A stretch of 64,000 nt of DNA from Poa pratensis (taxonomy: Eukaryota > Streptophyta > Magnoliopsida > Poales > Poaceae): positions 19,464,221 to 19,528,220 of the forward strand of contig CAMZMU010000055.1 in the NCBI GenBank assembly GCA_947311845.1, read 5' to 3'. The notes below the pieces were generated by a model, which was not told the DNA's origin, ran no database searches, and worked only from the letters and a program-made list of their open reading frames with translations. Shown one piece after another: positions 10,882 through 22,656 of this stretch; the first letter of the stretch is position 1; each line of letters starts with the position of its first letter. The position numbers were made by a program, and so were the translations under genes.

Positions 10882-13800
10882 ATGGCGGGGGCGTCGGCGT
10901 CGACGTCCTCCTGCGGCCCCGACCCGTCGTCCGTGGCGCACCGCCGGCGCCTCTCCGACGTCGACGGCGGCGGAAGGCACCGCGGCGGGGTCAGGGCGCT
11001 GTTCTCCGCCAGGAGGAGTTACGGCGGCAACAAGAGGGCGTCGTCCGTGGTGGAGCAGGCGTGGGTGCGGAACGCGCTGGCGTCCCTGCTCGGCCTCGCC
11101 GTCGTCGTCGGCCTCGTGAGCTCGCACCGGGCCAACGGCGGCGCCGGGAGGCTCGTGCTGCGGAGGGTGGACGTCCGCGCCGACGGGGAGGCGCTCGGAT
11201 GGAGGGAGGAGAACCTGACGGCCCTCGCCCGCCGGTCGTCTCCCGACACGCCGCCGGTAAGCGCGTCTCGATCGCCGTTGACTGCTTCGGTTTATTCCCT
11301 CCGATCACACACCACCAACCTCGCGGTAGCGTTTACCGAGTTATTTTAGTTCGTGCACATGTCTGAACATGCGCTAACTTCGATCTTTTCAAACGGGAAA
11401 CGAGTTTCCCCTTGGAACGCGCCATGCATGCATGGCACCAAAAATGGTATGAAATCGCTGCAGATGCAGAAGACGTGTTAGAACATCGTGCCTCTTCCCT
11501 AGTGTGTGCGCAGGAGTACCCGAGAAGTTTCTTGGCAGGCGTTGACAGCCTTCAGGTCGTAGTTGCCCAGTTTGTATTCTTGCCGTAGAACCAAACCAAG
11601 TGTACAAAATACTTTTCAGAATTCCCTTAAAAATATGTTTTTCAGAAGTTCCTGAAGGAGCATTCTCGTTCCGCGTCTCTGTCGACCAATAATAGGGTGC
11701 CTGTTCTTTTCGTCCGTGGTGCGGCAGTATACCGGTATTCTCCGGCACATCGCTGTTTCTTCTTTTCCTGTAATTATCACGATTGGTTGTCACCCGTTGG
11801 AAAATTCAATTGGGAAAGTGGCTCCCGTGGTTAAGGCCATGGATGATGTCGATGCTGAAGTTGAGGTTCCCAGAGCCAGGATTTGCAATAACACTCTTAG
11901 AACCCACGGTCAAGGGCAGAATCGTTATGGACAACACATAAATTGCCGTGGAGATTTTAATATAGAAACGACCAGCACATAAGCTGAATTCTTGCAAATG
12001 AACAACATACTGGGAGTTCCTAGCTACCGTTGCTTAGTCTACAAAATTTGTGCATAAGCTTCTAGAAAAAACAGTTCGGCTGCTGCGTTCTCCAGTCTAC
12101 AAAAAGAAGAAGAAAAAAGGGAGAGTTTCACATCAATCAATCCTACACCCACGAAGTGCTGCGATAGTGCTTCTATGACTCGAAACACTGCCAAAAAGAG
12201 TTCCCTGTTGATTGGACAGTACTATGAAGCGTGGCTCGTTGCCTGTGTTACACGCTGATTATAGCGTCCACGAACCTGCAAATAACGTAGCAGAATAGAT
12301 GTCATCAGATACTGATGTTCCTTCTCTAAGAAATAGAAACTGGTCTTCCCTAGATATTCTAGTTTTGTTCGGTTAGCTTTCTTATTATTCATACATGAAT
12401 GCAAATACTTGATATGATCAGCTAGTTTGGACTGAAGTTTACTTACGACACAAATATATGCCCCAGATATGGATGATGCCGAATAGCGAAGGTTACAGCA
12501 AATGCATCGAACGCCCGAAAAACCACTACAGTAAGCCACAACTTCCCCATCTTTCTAGTCAGCAGTAGTTTGAAATAACGAGCTTCCACCTTTTCAAGTT
12601 TATACTAGCCTGAACTGAGAGCGTAGGCTTGACCAAAATTGATACATTTCTTTCCAGGAACAAACAATGCAACAGCTGGTTATATAATGGTTGAAGCCAA
12701 TGGTGGATTGAACCAGATGAGACTGGGAGTACGTCCACATTTATGTTGTTCTTTTAGAAAGATTAAACTTAGAAGAATCTGAAGATGCCTTTCTTACATT
12801 TTTTTGAAAACATGCTTGCAGATAAGCGACATGGTTGCAGTTGCTAAGCTCATGAATGCAATACTAGTAATCCCTACACTGGATCACCGATCATTCTGGA
12901 CTGATCCAAGGTTCTTCTCTTCTTCATGACAATAATGCGGATCCTATCAAACTATTCGGATGACTGATGTTTTAGTCTTGGTGTGCAGTGATTTCAAGGA
13001 TATATTTGATGTGGAGCACTTCAAGAAAACTTTAGAGGATGATATTTTGATTGTGGATTCCTTGCCTCCAGCTTACAAAAGATTGAAACCCTATACGAGG
13101 GCACCATCTTCCTGGTCAAGGGTATGAACAAACTACTCCAAGAACTACTCAAGTGGACATCACAGTGGCTTAGAAATCAGGTAGTTCTCAGTACGGATGA
13201 ACAATGATGGATTTCCCAGTTCCTTTTTGCAGGCTTCCTACTACAGAGCTTTCGCACGGACACTAAAGAAGGCCAAAGTTGTTAAATTCACACATACAGA
13301 TTCACGAATCGTCAACAATGGTCTCCCTCCTCATATCCAACGACTCCGCTGCCGGACAAATTACGAGGCACTAAAATACAAGAAAGAAATTGAAGATCTA
13401 GGTAATACTCTAGTTGATAGACTGAGGAATGGGTCCAACCATTATATCGCACTTCACTTAAGGTGACTGCAACTACAGATGTTTAATAAAGCTGATAGCA
13501 TTTCGATGCAGAGGAACTTGTATATCACTAATGCATTTCTTTTCCTTATTAATTGACAGATATGAGAAGGACATGCTCTCATTTACTGGCTGCAGCCATA
13601 ATCTCACACATCAGGAGGCAGAGGAGCTGAGAGATATGAGACTCAAGGTGCGGCACTGGAAAGAAAAGGAAATTAATAGCAAGGAGAGGCGACTTCAAGG
13701 AGGCTGTCCTATGACTCCTCGTGAATCAGCTCTTTTTCTTAAAGCTATGGGCTATCCTTCCAGAACGAATATCTACATTGTAGCAGGTGAAATATATGGT

Positions 13801-14315
13801 GGGCACAGTATGGATGAATTAAAGGCCGAATATCCAAATATCTATACACATCATAGTCTGGCAACAGTAGATGAATTAGAGCCCCTCAAGCTGTACCAAA
13901 ACAGATTAGCTGCAGTGGACTACAATGTAGCCCTTCAGAGTGATGTTTTTGTGTATACGTATGATGGAAATATGGCCAAAGCAGTACAGGGCCACAGAAG
14001 ATTTGAGGGATTCCGTACAACCATTAACCCAGACAGGTACTTTTCCAGGAATATTGTTTTAAGTAGTAGTACATATCAACTATAAGTGTTAATTCTTAAA
14101 TTGTTTACAGGCAGAAGCTTGTGGAGCTCATTGACAAGCTTGATGAAGGTACAATAACTTGGAACGACTTTCAAAGCAAAGTGAAGATGCATCATGAAAA
14201 CAGACTTGGAGGTCCATATCAGAGATTGACTGGTCCAAGTACAAGGCAAGAGGAGTATTTTTATGCAAATCCTCTTCCAGGGTGCTTGTGCAAACGAACA
14301 CAAATGATTAAGTGA
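10882..14315 (+). CDS. O-fucosyltransferase-family protein (8 exons)
   Basis: The family are GDP-fucose-dependent type II membrane glycosyltransferases of the plant secretory pathway; the acceptor of this one is unknown. My exon model is 10882-11256, 12467-12530, 12658-12728, 12822-12910, 12989-13121, 13233-13462, 13560-14036 and 14111-14315. All introns are GT-AG, the phases fit, and the total is 1644 bp for 547 aa. Residues 1-63 are a basic cytosolic tail. A membrane anchor follows at about 64-81 ([15 protein letters not shown]). The family signature NGGLNQMR is at 161-168, HLRYEKDM starts at 319, and [10 protein letters not shown] ends at 480. Exon 1 is very GC-rich and the later exons are not, which is common in grasses. 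I see no stop or frameshift. It converges on the pfkB gene 1 kb downstream. Confidence 0.93.
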
Positions 14316-15344
14316 ATATGGATTTACTCTAAGGAGGTGGGGATATTTCAGCTTCAGATATACTATCTGCTTAACTGCAGGTGACATGGAAATAGGTAGG
14401 CATCTATTAGAATGACTGAGATACACAAAATAGTGCAATTCCTAGCAAACTGACACCAACATACCACAGATTATTTTCCTAGTCTGACAACGTATGTAAT
14501 ACTCGTTCTTACATATGGAGGTGGGAGAGGGAGGTTCACTCATTGTTGTCCGAGAGCGCATTTCCAACGAATTATTTATTCAAGTCTAGAGACAGAAGGG
14601 AAAGCCACAGAGAATTCAAGTAGTATAATATGATGTACAGTCTAGTTCATTTGATTAATGTAAAATATGGATAGGATTAGAAACACAGAGTACTTTTGAT
14701 ACATGTGATGTACAGTGCCCCCCCCCCCCCCCCCCCCCCCTTTTTTTTTTTTTTTATTAATTCAAGAAGTCCAACTTTATTGGATGGATTTGCGTATATG
14801 CAATAGTTATCAGTTACAGAACAAGGTGTAACCGCAAGGGATGAATGCGAATTTTTAGCTTAATTCATTCGATTTAATCCGCTATTCCACTTTAGCTGCT
14901 ATTAAAATTATTGAACTTTTTAGCATTTTTTCTATCACATGATATTTTGCAGCTTACTTCTGTACATTAAATATTTTTCCTCGTAGGTGGCATATCAGTA
15001 ATGCTTAGATATGCATCACACTAAAGAAAAGGAAACAAGAGGTGACTTTAACGGTAGCACATCAAATATGGTATCGCTTTGTATTTTGATATACACGTTA
15101 AGAGTAAACAAATTTTATCTTTGTCAAGCAATATAAGCTTTCAGCGGCAGACAATTTTTTCTACTGAAGTTTAAATTTGCTATGATAGGAAAAGGATAAT
15201 AAAAAATACCTGATAAAATGGTAGACATAGGCACCTGTCAACTCTTGTGGTAAAATAATATCCTTGTTCGCTTCGGTTGCACTACTCACTAATCACACTT
15301 GCACCATAAATTCCATTCATAGGAAATGGTTACTAGTTCACCAA
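14316..15344. other. Convergent intergenic region
   Basis: The space between the two convergent genes holds the 3' UTRs of both and a homopolymer tract at 14,718-14,755. No further gene is visible. Confidence 0.6.
14718..14755. repeat. C23-T15 homopolymer junction
   Basis: Twenty-three C residues pass directly into fifteen T residues. Tracts like this are slippage-prone and often mis-called. The T part could also be the A tail of an old minus-strand retroposon. Confidence 0.9.
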
Positions 15345-18020
15345 TCACCACATAGAAGGCACATATACTTGTTCCTTCAAGTTCTGGGTAGCGCTCTCGG
15401 TGGGGAACCCTCGTACGGCACCAATAGTCCATTGTGAAATAATTCCAGCAGCAACAGCAAATCTTAGCTCCCTCTCCAATGTGTCCTGGTCCTCATACAT
15501 CTCAGGACAAGTTGTCAACTTCCTAATAGCTGCAGCAACAATAGCATCCCCAGAACCTGTTCGGTCAGTTGTGGTTGGAGTTATGAGTGCGTCCTCCGTT
15601 CCAACCACGCAGCCATGAAACTTGGGTGTGTAGTAGTGGATACGAAGTGTTCCATAGGTCACTAGCAAGAGTTTTATCCCATCATGCCAAATTGGAGCAA
15701 TTTCTTCAGGGGTATAGTGGTAATACTCTGGCCAGTTCCTCGTTAGATGGAACCCATCCAAATAATACTGAGGTGGGGTGGCTCGCTTATATGCGTAATA
15801 CTTATGATCGAGGAGGAACTCCAGCTCATCCCTTGACACCTCTATGATATCAGCCTCGTTCCATGCCCTGTTTATGAACTCTTTTGTCTCGTCCCTTGAC
15901 CTCCACAAAGGCAAGGGCAAATTGAGATCAAAGAATATTTTGCTTCCAAATTTCTTGGATAGCTGAATGGTTCTGAAGAGTGTGTTTTGCATTGATGGAG
16001 TCAACAAGACTTCTGAATTGAAATGCAACATTCTGGCCTGCGCAATTACCACAGATTAGATCTGAACTGCAGTTTGTGTTTACAAGAAATATGGTTTACA
16101 ATGCACTTTCCGTACCACACATGAAGTCACTTTTAAGGACAGAAGTTAACAACATGACTCTTTTATACATAAGGTGTCAGTCATTTCAATCTTGCACACT
16201 TGCTATTTTTTAACATAAGGCACTAGTGTATGTTCAATTGAACAGTTAGAACAGCCATGGAAGATGATTCTCCTAATATGATAATAACTATATCAAGAAA
16301 AAAATTGTGGTGGAAGGAAAAAAACCTTAAGGAAAAACATATACAGTACAAAAGGTTCAGTCATGCAATGTAATTTGACTTTGATGGACTGCTCGAACAT
16401 TTATTCAAATATAACTCGAAACTTGGCAACCCCTGAAATTTATCACATCGTCATTCATCGTTAACTTTCTTAAACAAAGCAAAAGAGGCAATTCAGAGGG
16501 ATTAATTTTTTTCTTTTCTAAAGCTGAGGACAACATAAAGGTATAAAAGTGGCACTTCATTTCAATTTTCCTTGCCGTTTTATTCCTATCCAATGAAGAC
16601 TGTTCCCCAAAAATCACACCCCAGTGGTCAAGAAATCTGGAGTCCTTACATTTTGCTTAAAAAAATTGCACTTCAGAACATTTATTTGCTTGCTTAGTTC
16701 AGAGGAATAATGTTCACATAAGAATGAATAAGCAATTTTCACAACCTATCATTGATTTAGTACTTATAAACAAATCTTCCAAAACAGATTTAAATTAGCA
16801 TTAAGCTGAACACATATGAGATGGGATATTTAATGGGGTTTCACTATTATCAGAAAGTTCTCTTACATATCTATTAAGCAGTTAAGCTGCCCCATAACAT
16901 CAATTGGAGCGCTTGGATAATTTACTGAAATCAATCTAAGGTAACCCACAAAACGGCACCTAGCAATCCAGGCTACGTGGTTAGACAACTGGAGCATAGT
17001 GTTGTGTTTAATTAAGAGTTGGTTCAATGCAATTTAACAATGCACATTGGTAGCTATCACATAGAAGCCTAGCTTGCCGAGAATGCAGCTCACTCATGGA
17101 GCCTGCATCAAATCTAATCTTTACCCACAAGAGCAGGGACTCACCTCTTTCAACACATCGGCATTGATCTCGTCCTCATGGAGCGAGTCCTCAGCAGAGC
17201 TCTTCACCGTCTCGGCCACAAGACTTGTCCCACCCTCGCCGTCCTCCCTATCCCGGAACCCCACCTTCATCCGGGCGATGGCCGTGGACGCTCCGCCGTC
17301 GAACCTGATGGCGCGCGTCTGCACCCGCTCGCGGTTCATACGGTACACAAGCTCGTGGCCGAACTCATCGTCGCCGACCTTGCCGAGCACCGCGGCGCGG
17401 CCGCCGAGCCGGGCGAGCGCGATGGCCACGTTGCTGGCGGCGCTCCCGGGCGAGCGCGCGAACTCGGGCGGCTCCCACTGCAGGTGCAGCCACGTGGAGT
17501 ACTGGTCCGGGTGCATCTGGTGGTCCGACACCCGCACCGTCGGCACGAACTCCCACCGCGGCGCCCCGAAGCAGCACACCAGCGGCGGCCACTCGTCCTG
17601 GAGATCCGCGGAGCCATCGGAATCGCTCCCGGCGCCCTCCTCGCGGGCCTCTTTCTTAGGTTCCTGCGCCTGGGCCTCCTCTTCCTGCTGCTTCTTGGCT
17701 TCCTGCTTCGGCTTTCTTGTCCGGCGGCTCTTGGGCTTCGCCGGCTCCCCCTCGCTCTCCGAATCCGACTCTTGTCCAGCCTTCTTGGTCTTACGCTTTG
17801 CAGCCTTCGCCTTCGTCGGCGGAGAGCCGGACTCCGAGGCCTTCTTCCGGCCGCGGCGTGGGGTGGGTTTAGGATGGGGTTCCGGCGTGGCAGCGCCGTT
17901 GGGCGAGCAACGGAGATGGCGGGTCCGGAAGAGGCTGGGGTGTAGAGGCCCGAACGGAAGATAGGGCTTGGGGGCTAGAGGGTGGAGGAGGAGGAATGGG
18001 GAGGCGGCGGCCATGACCAT
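15345..18020 (-). CDS. FLN2: pfkB-type kinase, plastid FRUCTOKINASE-LIKE 2 homolog (2 exons)
   Basis: FLN proteins are sugar-kinase-fold subunits associated with the plastid-encoded RNA polymerase and thioredoxin z; they are needed for chloroplast gene expression rather than sugar metabolism. Exons are 18020-17145 and 16037-15345, GT-AG, phase 0, giving 522 aa. Residues 1-40 look like a transit peptide. Residues 50-135 are a Lys/Glu-rich low-complexity stretch, a feature of FLN2 rather than FLN1. The pfkB fold covers about 145-522, with PGSAASNVAIALARLGG (191-207) and DRTGSGDA (450-457). The Ala of the usual GAGD motif is Ser. A second ATG two codons in is an equally good start. No disablement is seen. 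FLN2 over FLN1 is judged from the extension. Confidence 0.9.
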
Positions 18021-20247
18021 TGCCCCTCTCTTCGAAGAATTCGCCGCTGGCGAGCGGTGGCAGGAAGGGGGAGAAGTGAGTGTTCCACTCTATCCGGTGA
18101 GACCCGGTAAGGGTTTAGCGACCGTTAATAACCCTTAACGGGCGAAGTGGATCTTGCCATTTCATGGGCTGGGCTGAAAAGGGTTAACAGGTCCGGCCTT
18201 TTTACCCGGGCTTCTGCTCAAGATCCTCTCTCTATTCACCTGGTTCAGCCCAGCAGTATATACTCTGTTCCTTCAAAGAAAAGAAGCAGAGTACTCTGTT
18301 GCATACAAGAAAAAAACAGAGTACTCTGTTTCTTCTTCTCCAAGGTGCATATGCACCTAGAAGGCAAAATGGATTTCACTAATAAAGTGCCCTTTATCGA
18401 AAAGGGAGTATTGGGGGAAAGTGAGACGAAAACATCAGCCCTTGGTCAGACCAAAGTAGAGCTAAAGACGAAGCCGATAACCGCAATCACACCTTTTGTT
18501 CCAATAATTAAGTTGTGTGTGTATGGAGGGGCTGGATGCTAACTGTTACAATTGTGGCGTGAAAGGTTCTAAATATAAGTCGTTACGTATGATATATCGG
18601 TAACGACGGTTATCATGTAATATCGTGAATTATATCCTTGACCTGATATTTTGATCGTATCGACTGATATGTAGATAAGAATTTACAATTTCGTAAGAAA
18701 TGATGAAAAATAAATAATACTTTAAATCTTCATGTAGATATTAAATTAATGCATAATGTTGGTTATGATACATGCATAATGTACGTTCTTATTTTATATT
18801 AAGAATTTAGTAATTGTTCGTTTATCTTAATCGAACCACGAGAACCTATTAACATGCACTTGTTATGCTTCGGTAATTCATATATATTGTATTTCGTTAA
18901 AAGGTAATATAAGGACATTATTACCTACACATGCGATAAAAAATTATGCTGAACCAACTACACATTGTAGGATATACCAACATATGTCTGATGTTCGACA
19001 TGCCAAAGCCAAACCGATGTGGTTATGATATCTAATAATGTAAACCTTGGTTGCATGTCACCCTCACTGGTTGGGCCTGGCAACGAGAACTTTCACATTG
19101 TTTTCCTTTTTCAGGTATTATTTGGAGTGTTTCTGCACTTGGTTTCGGGTAAAAATAATGATCTAATCTTTACTGACTGTATGCGGCAATGGCAGAGCAC
19201 ATGGCTTCGTTTCCTTGGGCGTGTGTCGCAATGGGTGATCCTTCTCACAATCTTTTTTTAGTCAAATGCGCGGGAATGGAGCTGAGGATCAATGCTTGGA
19301 GCTTGTGGCAATTGGTTGTCATGTTCATCTTTCTATTTTAGTTATTTTTTGCTAAAGGACTCGGATGTCATATAGTTGGAGAAGTTGCGTGTATATTGTA
19401 TCATGCATCTTCATGAATTATCGTAGTGCTTATTTGAAGAAGGACAATATGAAGAGGTCTAAGATGAGACAATCAAGAGAAACATAGTTAATTTTATTAA
19501 CAATATTATGTGTGTTCTACCTACTAGTAGAATCTAACCTCCCACTTGCTTTTGAGTCATATGTCCCTCTTATATCTCTCATACATACTCCACGGTCTAC
19601 CATTCTAACAACAAGGTACATGTTCATTTACTTACATGTAGCTTATTGATTCAAGGATTCCACCCCTCTTTTGCGGTTGTAGTAAATGCTCAACTCCTTG
19701 ATCATCTGATCATATATTGTATCGTAGAAATCCCCACAGTCCCAAGACATGCTCCTCCCTTTTACCATTGGCTAGATCATGTCTTAGAGATAGAAAATAC
19801 ACAGTAATGAATCCATGAAGAGATAGAAATGTATGTGTCGTTTTATGTTTGTGAGACATTCCATATGATAAGTCTAGATGAGTAAACGTGAGAGTGGGAG
19901 GCATCCGAAGTAAAGATTTCACCATGCGCTTAGATTATTGGATAAGTGGCATGATCTTGTTCCTTTAATTTCAACTAGTTATCCCATATAGCTCCTGAAC
20001 TGGTACAACAAGCATAGGAACGACGATGACAGATGTATTATTACAATGTCTCATATAATTCAAGCACTGCACTAGGCGGCCGCCGCACATATGCCTTAGG
20101 GTATTGAGGTTCTCAACTTCGCTCCACCATGCATGCGTTGATATAAACAGTGACATTAGCAAGATTCCATTTAAGTTTAATATTAAAATGATTTTATCTT
20201 TTGAACATTAAGGTTCCGTTTGTATTATTGGCTTAGTCGCAACGAGA
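18021..20247. repeat. Promoter flank of FLN2 and copy A of the SOUL-spacer repeat
   Basis: The first 150 bp are likely FLN2 promoter and 5' UTR. From about 18,205 the sequence is SOUL-flank-like: paired CAGAGTACTCTG motifs near 18,287 and 18,320. From about 18,360 it matches the repeat seen at 39-43, 44-45.5, 46-48.5 and 55-57.4 kb. Shared landmarks are AGACCAAA(G/A)TAGA, GATATGTAGATAA, CATGCCAAAGCC and TGCGGCAATGGCAGAGCACATG. It is diverged and has no intact gene. Confidence 0.65.
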
Positions 20248-21326
20248 TTTTCAAAAGAGTTAAACGCCTGTGCAGTCCACCAATTTGCAACGTTGGAGCG
20301 GATTGGTCCCCAACTGGGAAAATGCAAACTATTGGTCCCTAAGTTGTGGCGATGCGGCACGTTGGTCCGACCGTCACGGCCGCCGTCAAATTGCTGACGT
20401 GGCATCCTTTTTTTGCAGAAACCCCCCGGATTTTAGTGCTTTCTCAAATGGTCATCCTTCCTCAATCCCCATCAGATTCCCGCGGGACGGGGCAGAGCAC
20501 GCGGCGACCTGGAGGCGGACGGTGTAGCTGCTTCACGCTGGTCTAGGTCCTGAAAGGCGCGCCATTCATCGTCTGCTCCAGCTACTTCATGCTGGTCCAG
20601 GTGCCCGCCGGCTTCGCCGTGCCGAGCGCCAGGGTGCGCGACCTGCGGTGCGGCGCCTGCTCCGCCGTCCTCTCCTACTCCTACCGCGACCCGGACAGGA
20701 AGAAGCCTGTCGACCTCGGCTCTTCTCCGGCGCGCCACGTCGGCGGTGCGCGGCCGGACCTGTTCTCGTTCAACGAGGACTTTGCGGGCGGCGTCAGCAG
20801 CTACTCCACCACGGAGGACGAGCGGCCGCTGCACATGTCGAGGAACTCATCGTTCGACACCGTCGTCGCGGCGGAGGAGACTGGGGCGCTGCCGCAGAGG
20901 CAGAGCAACAGCCTGCACCGGCTCATGGGGTACGGCCCGGGGGCTACTTCCGGCTCGTATTGGTGTGGCCACGCATGCGTCCGCGAGCTGCTCGCCAGGG
21001 GAAAAGGGGGCACGGCCGCGGCGGGGCTGGGTTGGGTTGGTTGGTCCAGCTGCCGCGTGCTCTGCCCCGTCCCCGACGTCGACGGCCTCCGCGGGAATCT
21101 GATGGGGATTGGGGAAGGACGACCATTTGAGAAAGCACTAAAATCCGGGGGTTTCTGCAAAAAAAGGATGCCACGTCAGCAATTTGACGGCGGCCGTGAC
21201 GGTCGGACCAACGTGCCGCATCGCCGCAACTTAGGGACCAATAGTTTGCATTTTCCCAGTTGGGGACCAATCCGCTCCAACGTTGCAACTTGGTGGACTG
21301 CACATGCGTTTAACTCTTTTCAAAAC
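20248..21326. mobile_element. Long-TIR element (Pack-MULE-like) carrying a gene fragment
   Basis: Two near-identical inverted arms bound the element: about 20,248-20,513 on the left and 21,046-21,326 on the right. Both read from AAAAGAGTTAAACGC through GTGCAGTCCACCAA and CAACGTTGGAGCGG to CAGATTCCCGCGG. The right arm has about 15 extra bases near its inner end. Between the arms lies a GC-rich coding fragment and no transposase. Long arms plus a captured gene piece fit a Pack-MULE. I could not confirm a 9-bp target duplication, so Mutator membership is inferred. Confidence 0.7.
20552..20942 (+). pseudogene. Captured zinc-ribbon fragment, EDR4-like
   Basis: The reading frame GAPFIVCSS...MLVQVPAGFAVPSARVRDLRCGACSAVLSYSY matches the plant zinc-ribbon domain of ENHANCED DISEASE RESISTANCE 4-like proteins. 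The second Cys of the first knuckle is Tyr (CSSY instead of CSSC), while the second knuckle CGAC is intact. The frame then runs through SFNEDFAGG and LHRLMGYGPG before entering the right arm of the element. An in-frame stop lies just upstream of VLKGAPF. Only part of the parent gene is present, so an independent function is unlikely, though the arms could transcribe it. Confidence 0.6.
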
Positions 21327-22062
21327 CAGACCTCATGTTGACATGTTTTGAAACTTTTTCGTAGGAAGTTGCCAAATTCAACACATAGTTGCCAAATACA
21401 TTTTCAAATTATTAAACTAGTTTCCACGTAACTATACGTTATTTTGAACCAATTAATGCAAATCTGCATGATACTACTTTTAGTGAAATATAATATCACC
21501 TCTTAGTTATTGGAAACGCTATAAATACTCACTCTCTAACTGTGTATTATATGGCAATGTCAAAAAACATGTATAAAAAAAACTGATGACTATGCAATAT
21601 TATATTGGTAACAGTTTTTCTTAATTTGGCAACCTCGTTCTATAGAAATGGAAACTCATGCGCCGGAAAAATGGTCAAAACATAGGAACATGTGATCCAG
21701 TTCTGAAGCCCCAATCGATACGAACTCGACTGTAAAACTAGATCATTAATCTTTACTATTAAATGCAAGTTCAACGAAGCCTCGTTTTCTGCCTATGTTT
21801 TCTGCTGAACAATTTCTGCCGTCCTCGATCGCTAACATGGGCCGGTCCATGTACAAGCTTTTCTTCGTCAACGTACGTTACTTGCCAAAATAACAATTTC
21901 CTTCACTATTTTTCCTTAATGCAATGAAAGAGAAACAAATCATATCGTTACTTGCCAAAATAAATATTTCCTTTCACGTAGACGGATCCGGCCGTCTCCC
22001 CTTCCACCGCGCGGTGAACGAGTGGTTCCGATCCGGAGGCAGCGCGCTAGCCGTTCTTTCCG
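21327..22062. other. No gene recognised
   Basis: AT-rich sequence without recognisable coding potential. ATCGTTACTTGCCAAAATAA and a near copy recur near 21,890 and 21,945, a small local duplication. Confidence 0.35.
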
Positions 22063-22065
22063 TAA

Positions 22066-22653
22066 GAGCATCTCCAACAGGCACGCTAATTTTTTTTTTG
22101 CAACGCCAAAAAGGCATTTTAGCGCGCTGGGCGCCTGTTTTGCTTCAGCAGACGCGCTATAATTTAGCGCGCCGCTGTCTGCTCCAGCAGGCGCACTAAA
22201 ATACAGCGCTCATCCAGCGGCGGTACAACAAACAGCCGGTCCGTCGATAGCGGAACCTGGCGCGGGACGAGCGCATCTTCGAGCCGCGAGGGGAGGGGGA
22301 GGGGGAGGAGGACGCACCGTCGGCTTCCATGGCGCTCGGGGACGGGAGCTTGGATGGCATCTGCGGGGAGCGGGTGCGGGCTGCCTCCACGTCCGGTGGG
22401 GGCGCACAGGGAGATGTGGGAGAGGAAACTTCACGCGGCGGTTGGACCTTCCCGCGCGTGCTTCGTTTTGCCCAGCGCGTTGTTGCCCACGCACCAAATA
22501 TGAGGCAAATAGTCCAGCTTCTGCCAGCGCGCTGGGCAGTTTTTGTAGCGCGCGGAATTATGCAGCGGCTGTTGGAGCGGTGTTTTTTACCCCACGCGCG
22601 CTAAAAAACAGTTATTTAGGGCGTGCGGCAATTTTTAGGCGTCTGTTGGACTC
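22066..22653. mobile_element. Harbinger-type non-autonomous element, TSD TAA
   Basis: The left end GAGCATCTCCAACAG and the inverted right end GAGTCCAACAG form TIRs (3-base gap), flanked by TAA at 22,063-22,065 and 22,654-22,656. The interior is GC-rich with repeated GCGCGCT motifs. No transposase is seen. The 3-bp TWA duplication is typical of PIF/Harbinger. The same end sequence occurs on the element at 35,327-36,189. Confidence 0.75.
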
Positions 22654-22656
22654 TAA

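Noticed and set aside
17074..17964. Plus-strand frames of 255 and 296 codons
   Set aside because: They are antisense to FLN2 exon 1, which has clear protein homology and correct splice sites on the minus strand.
20589..21341. 250-codon plus-strand frame as an intact gene
   Set aside because: The last third is the element's inverted arm and the start is internal to the zinc-ribbon domain. Called a captured fragment instead.
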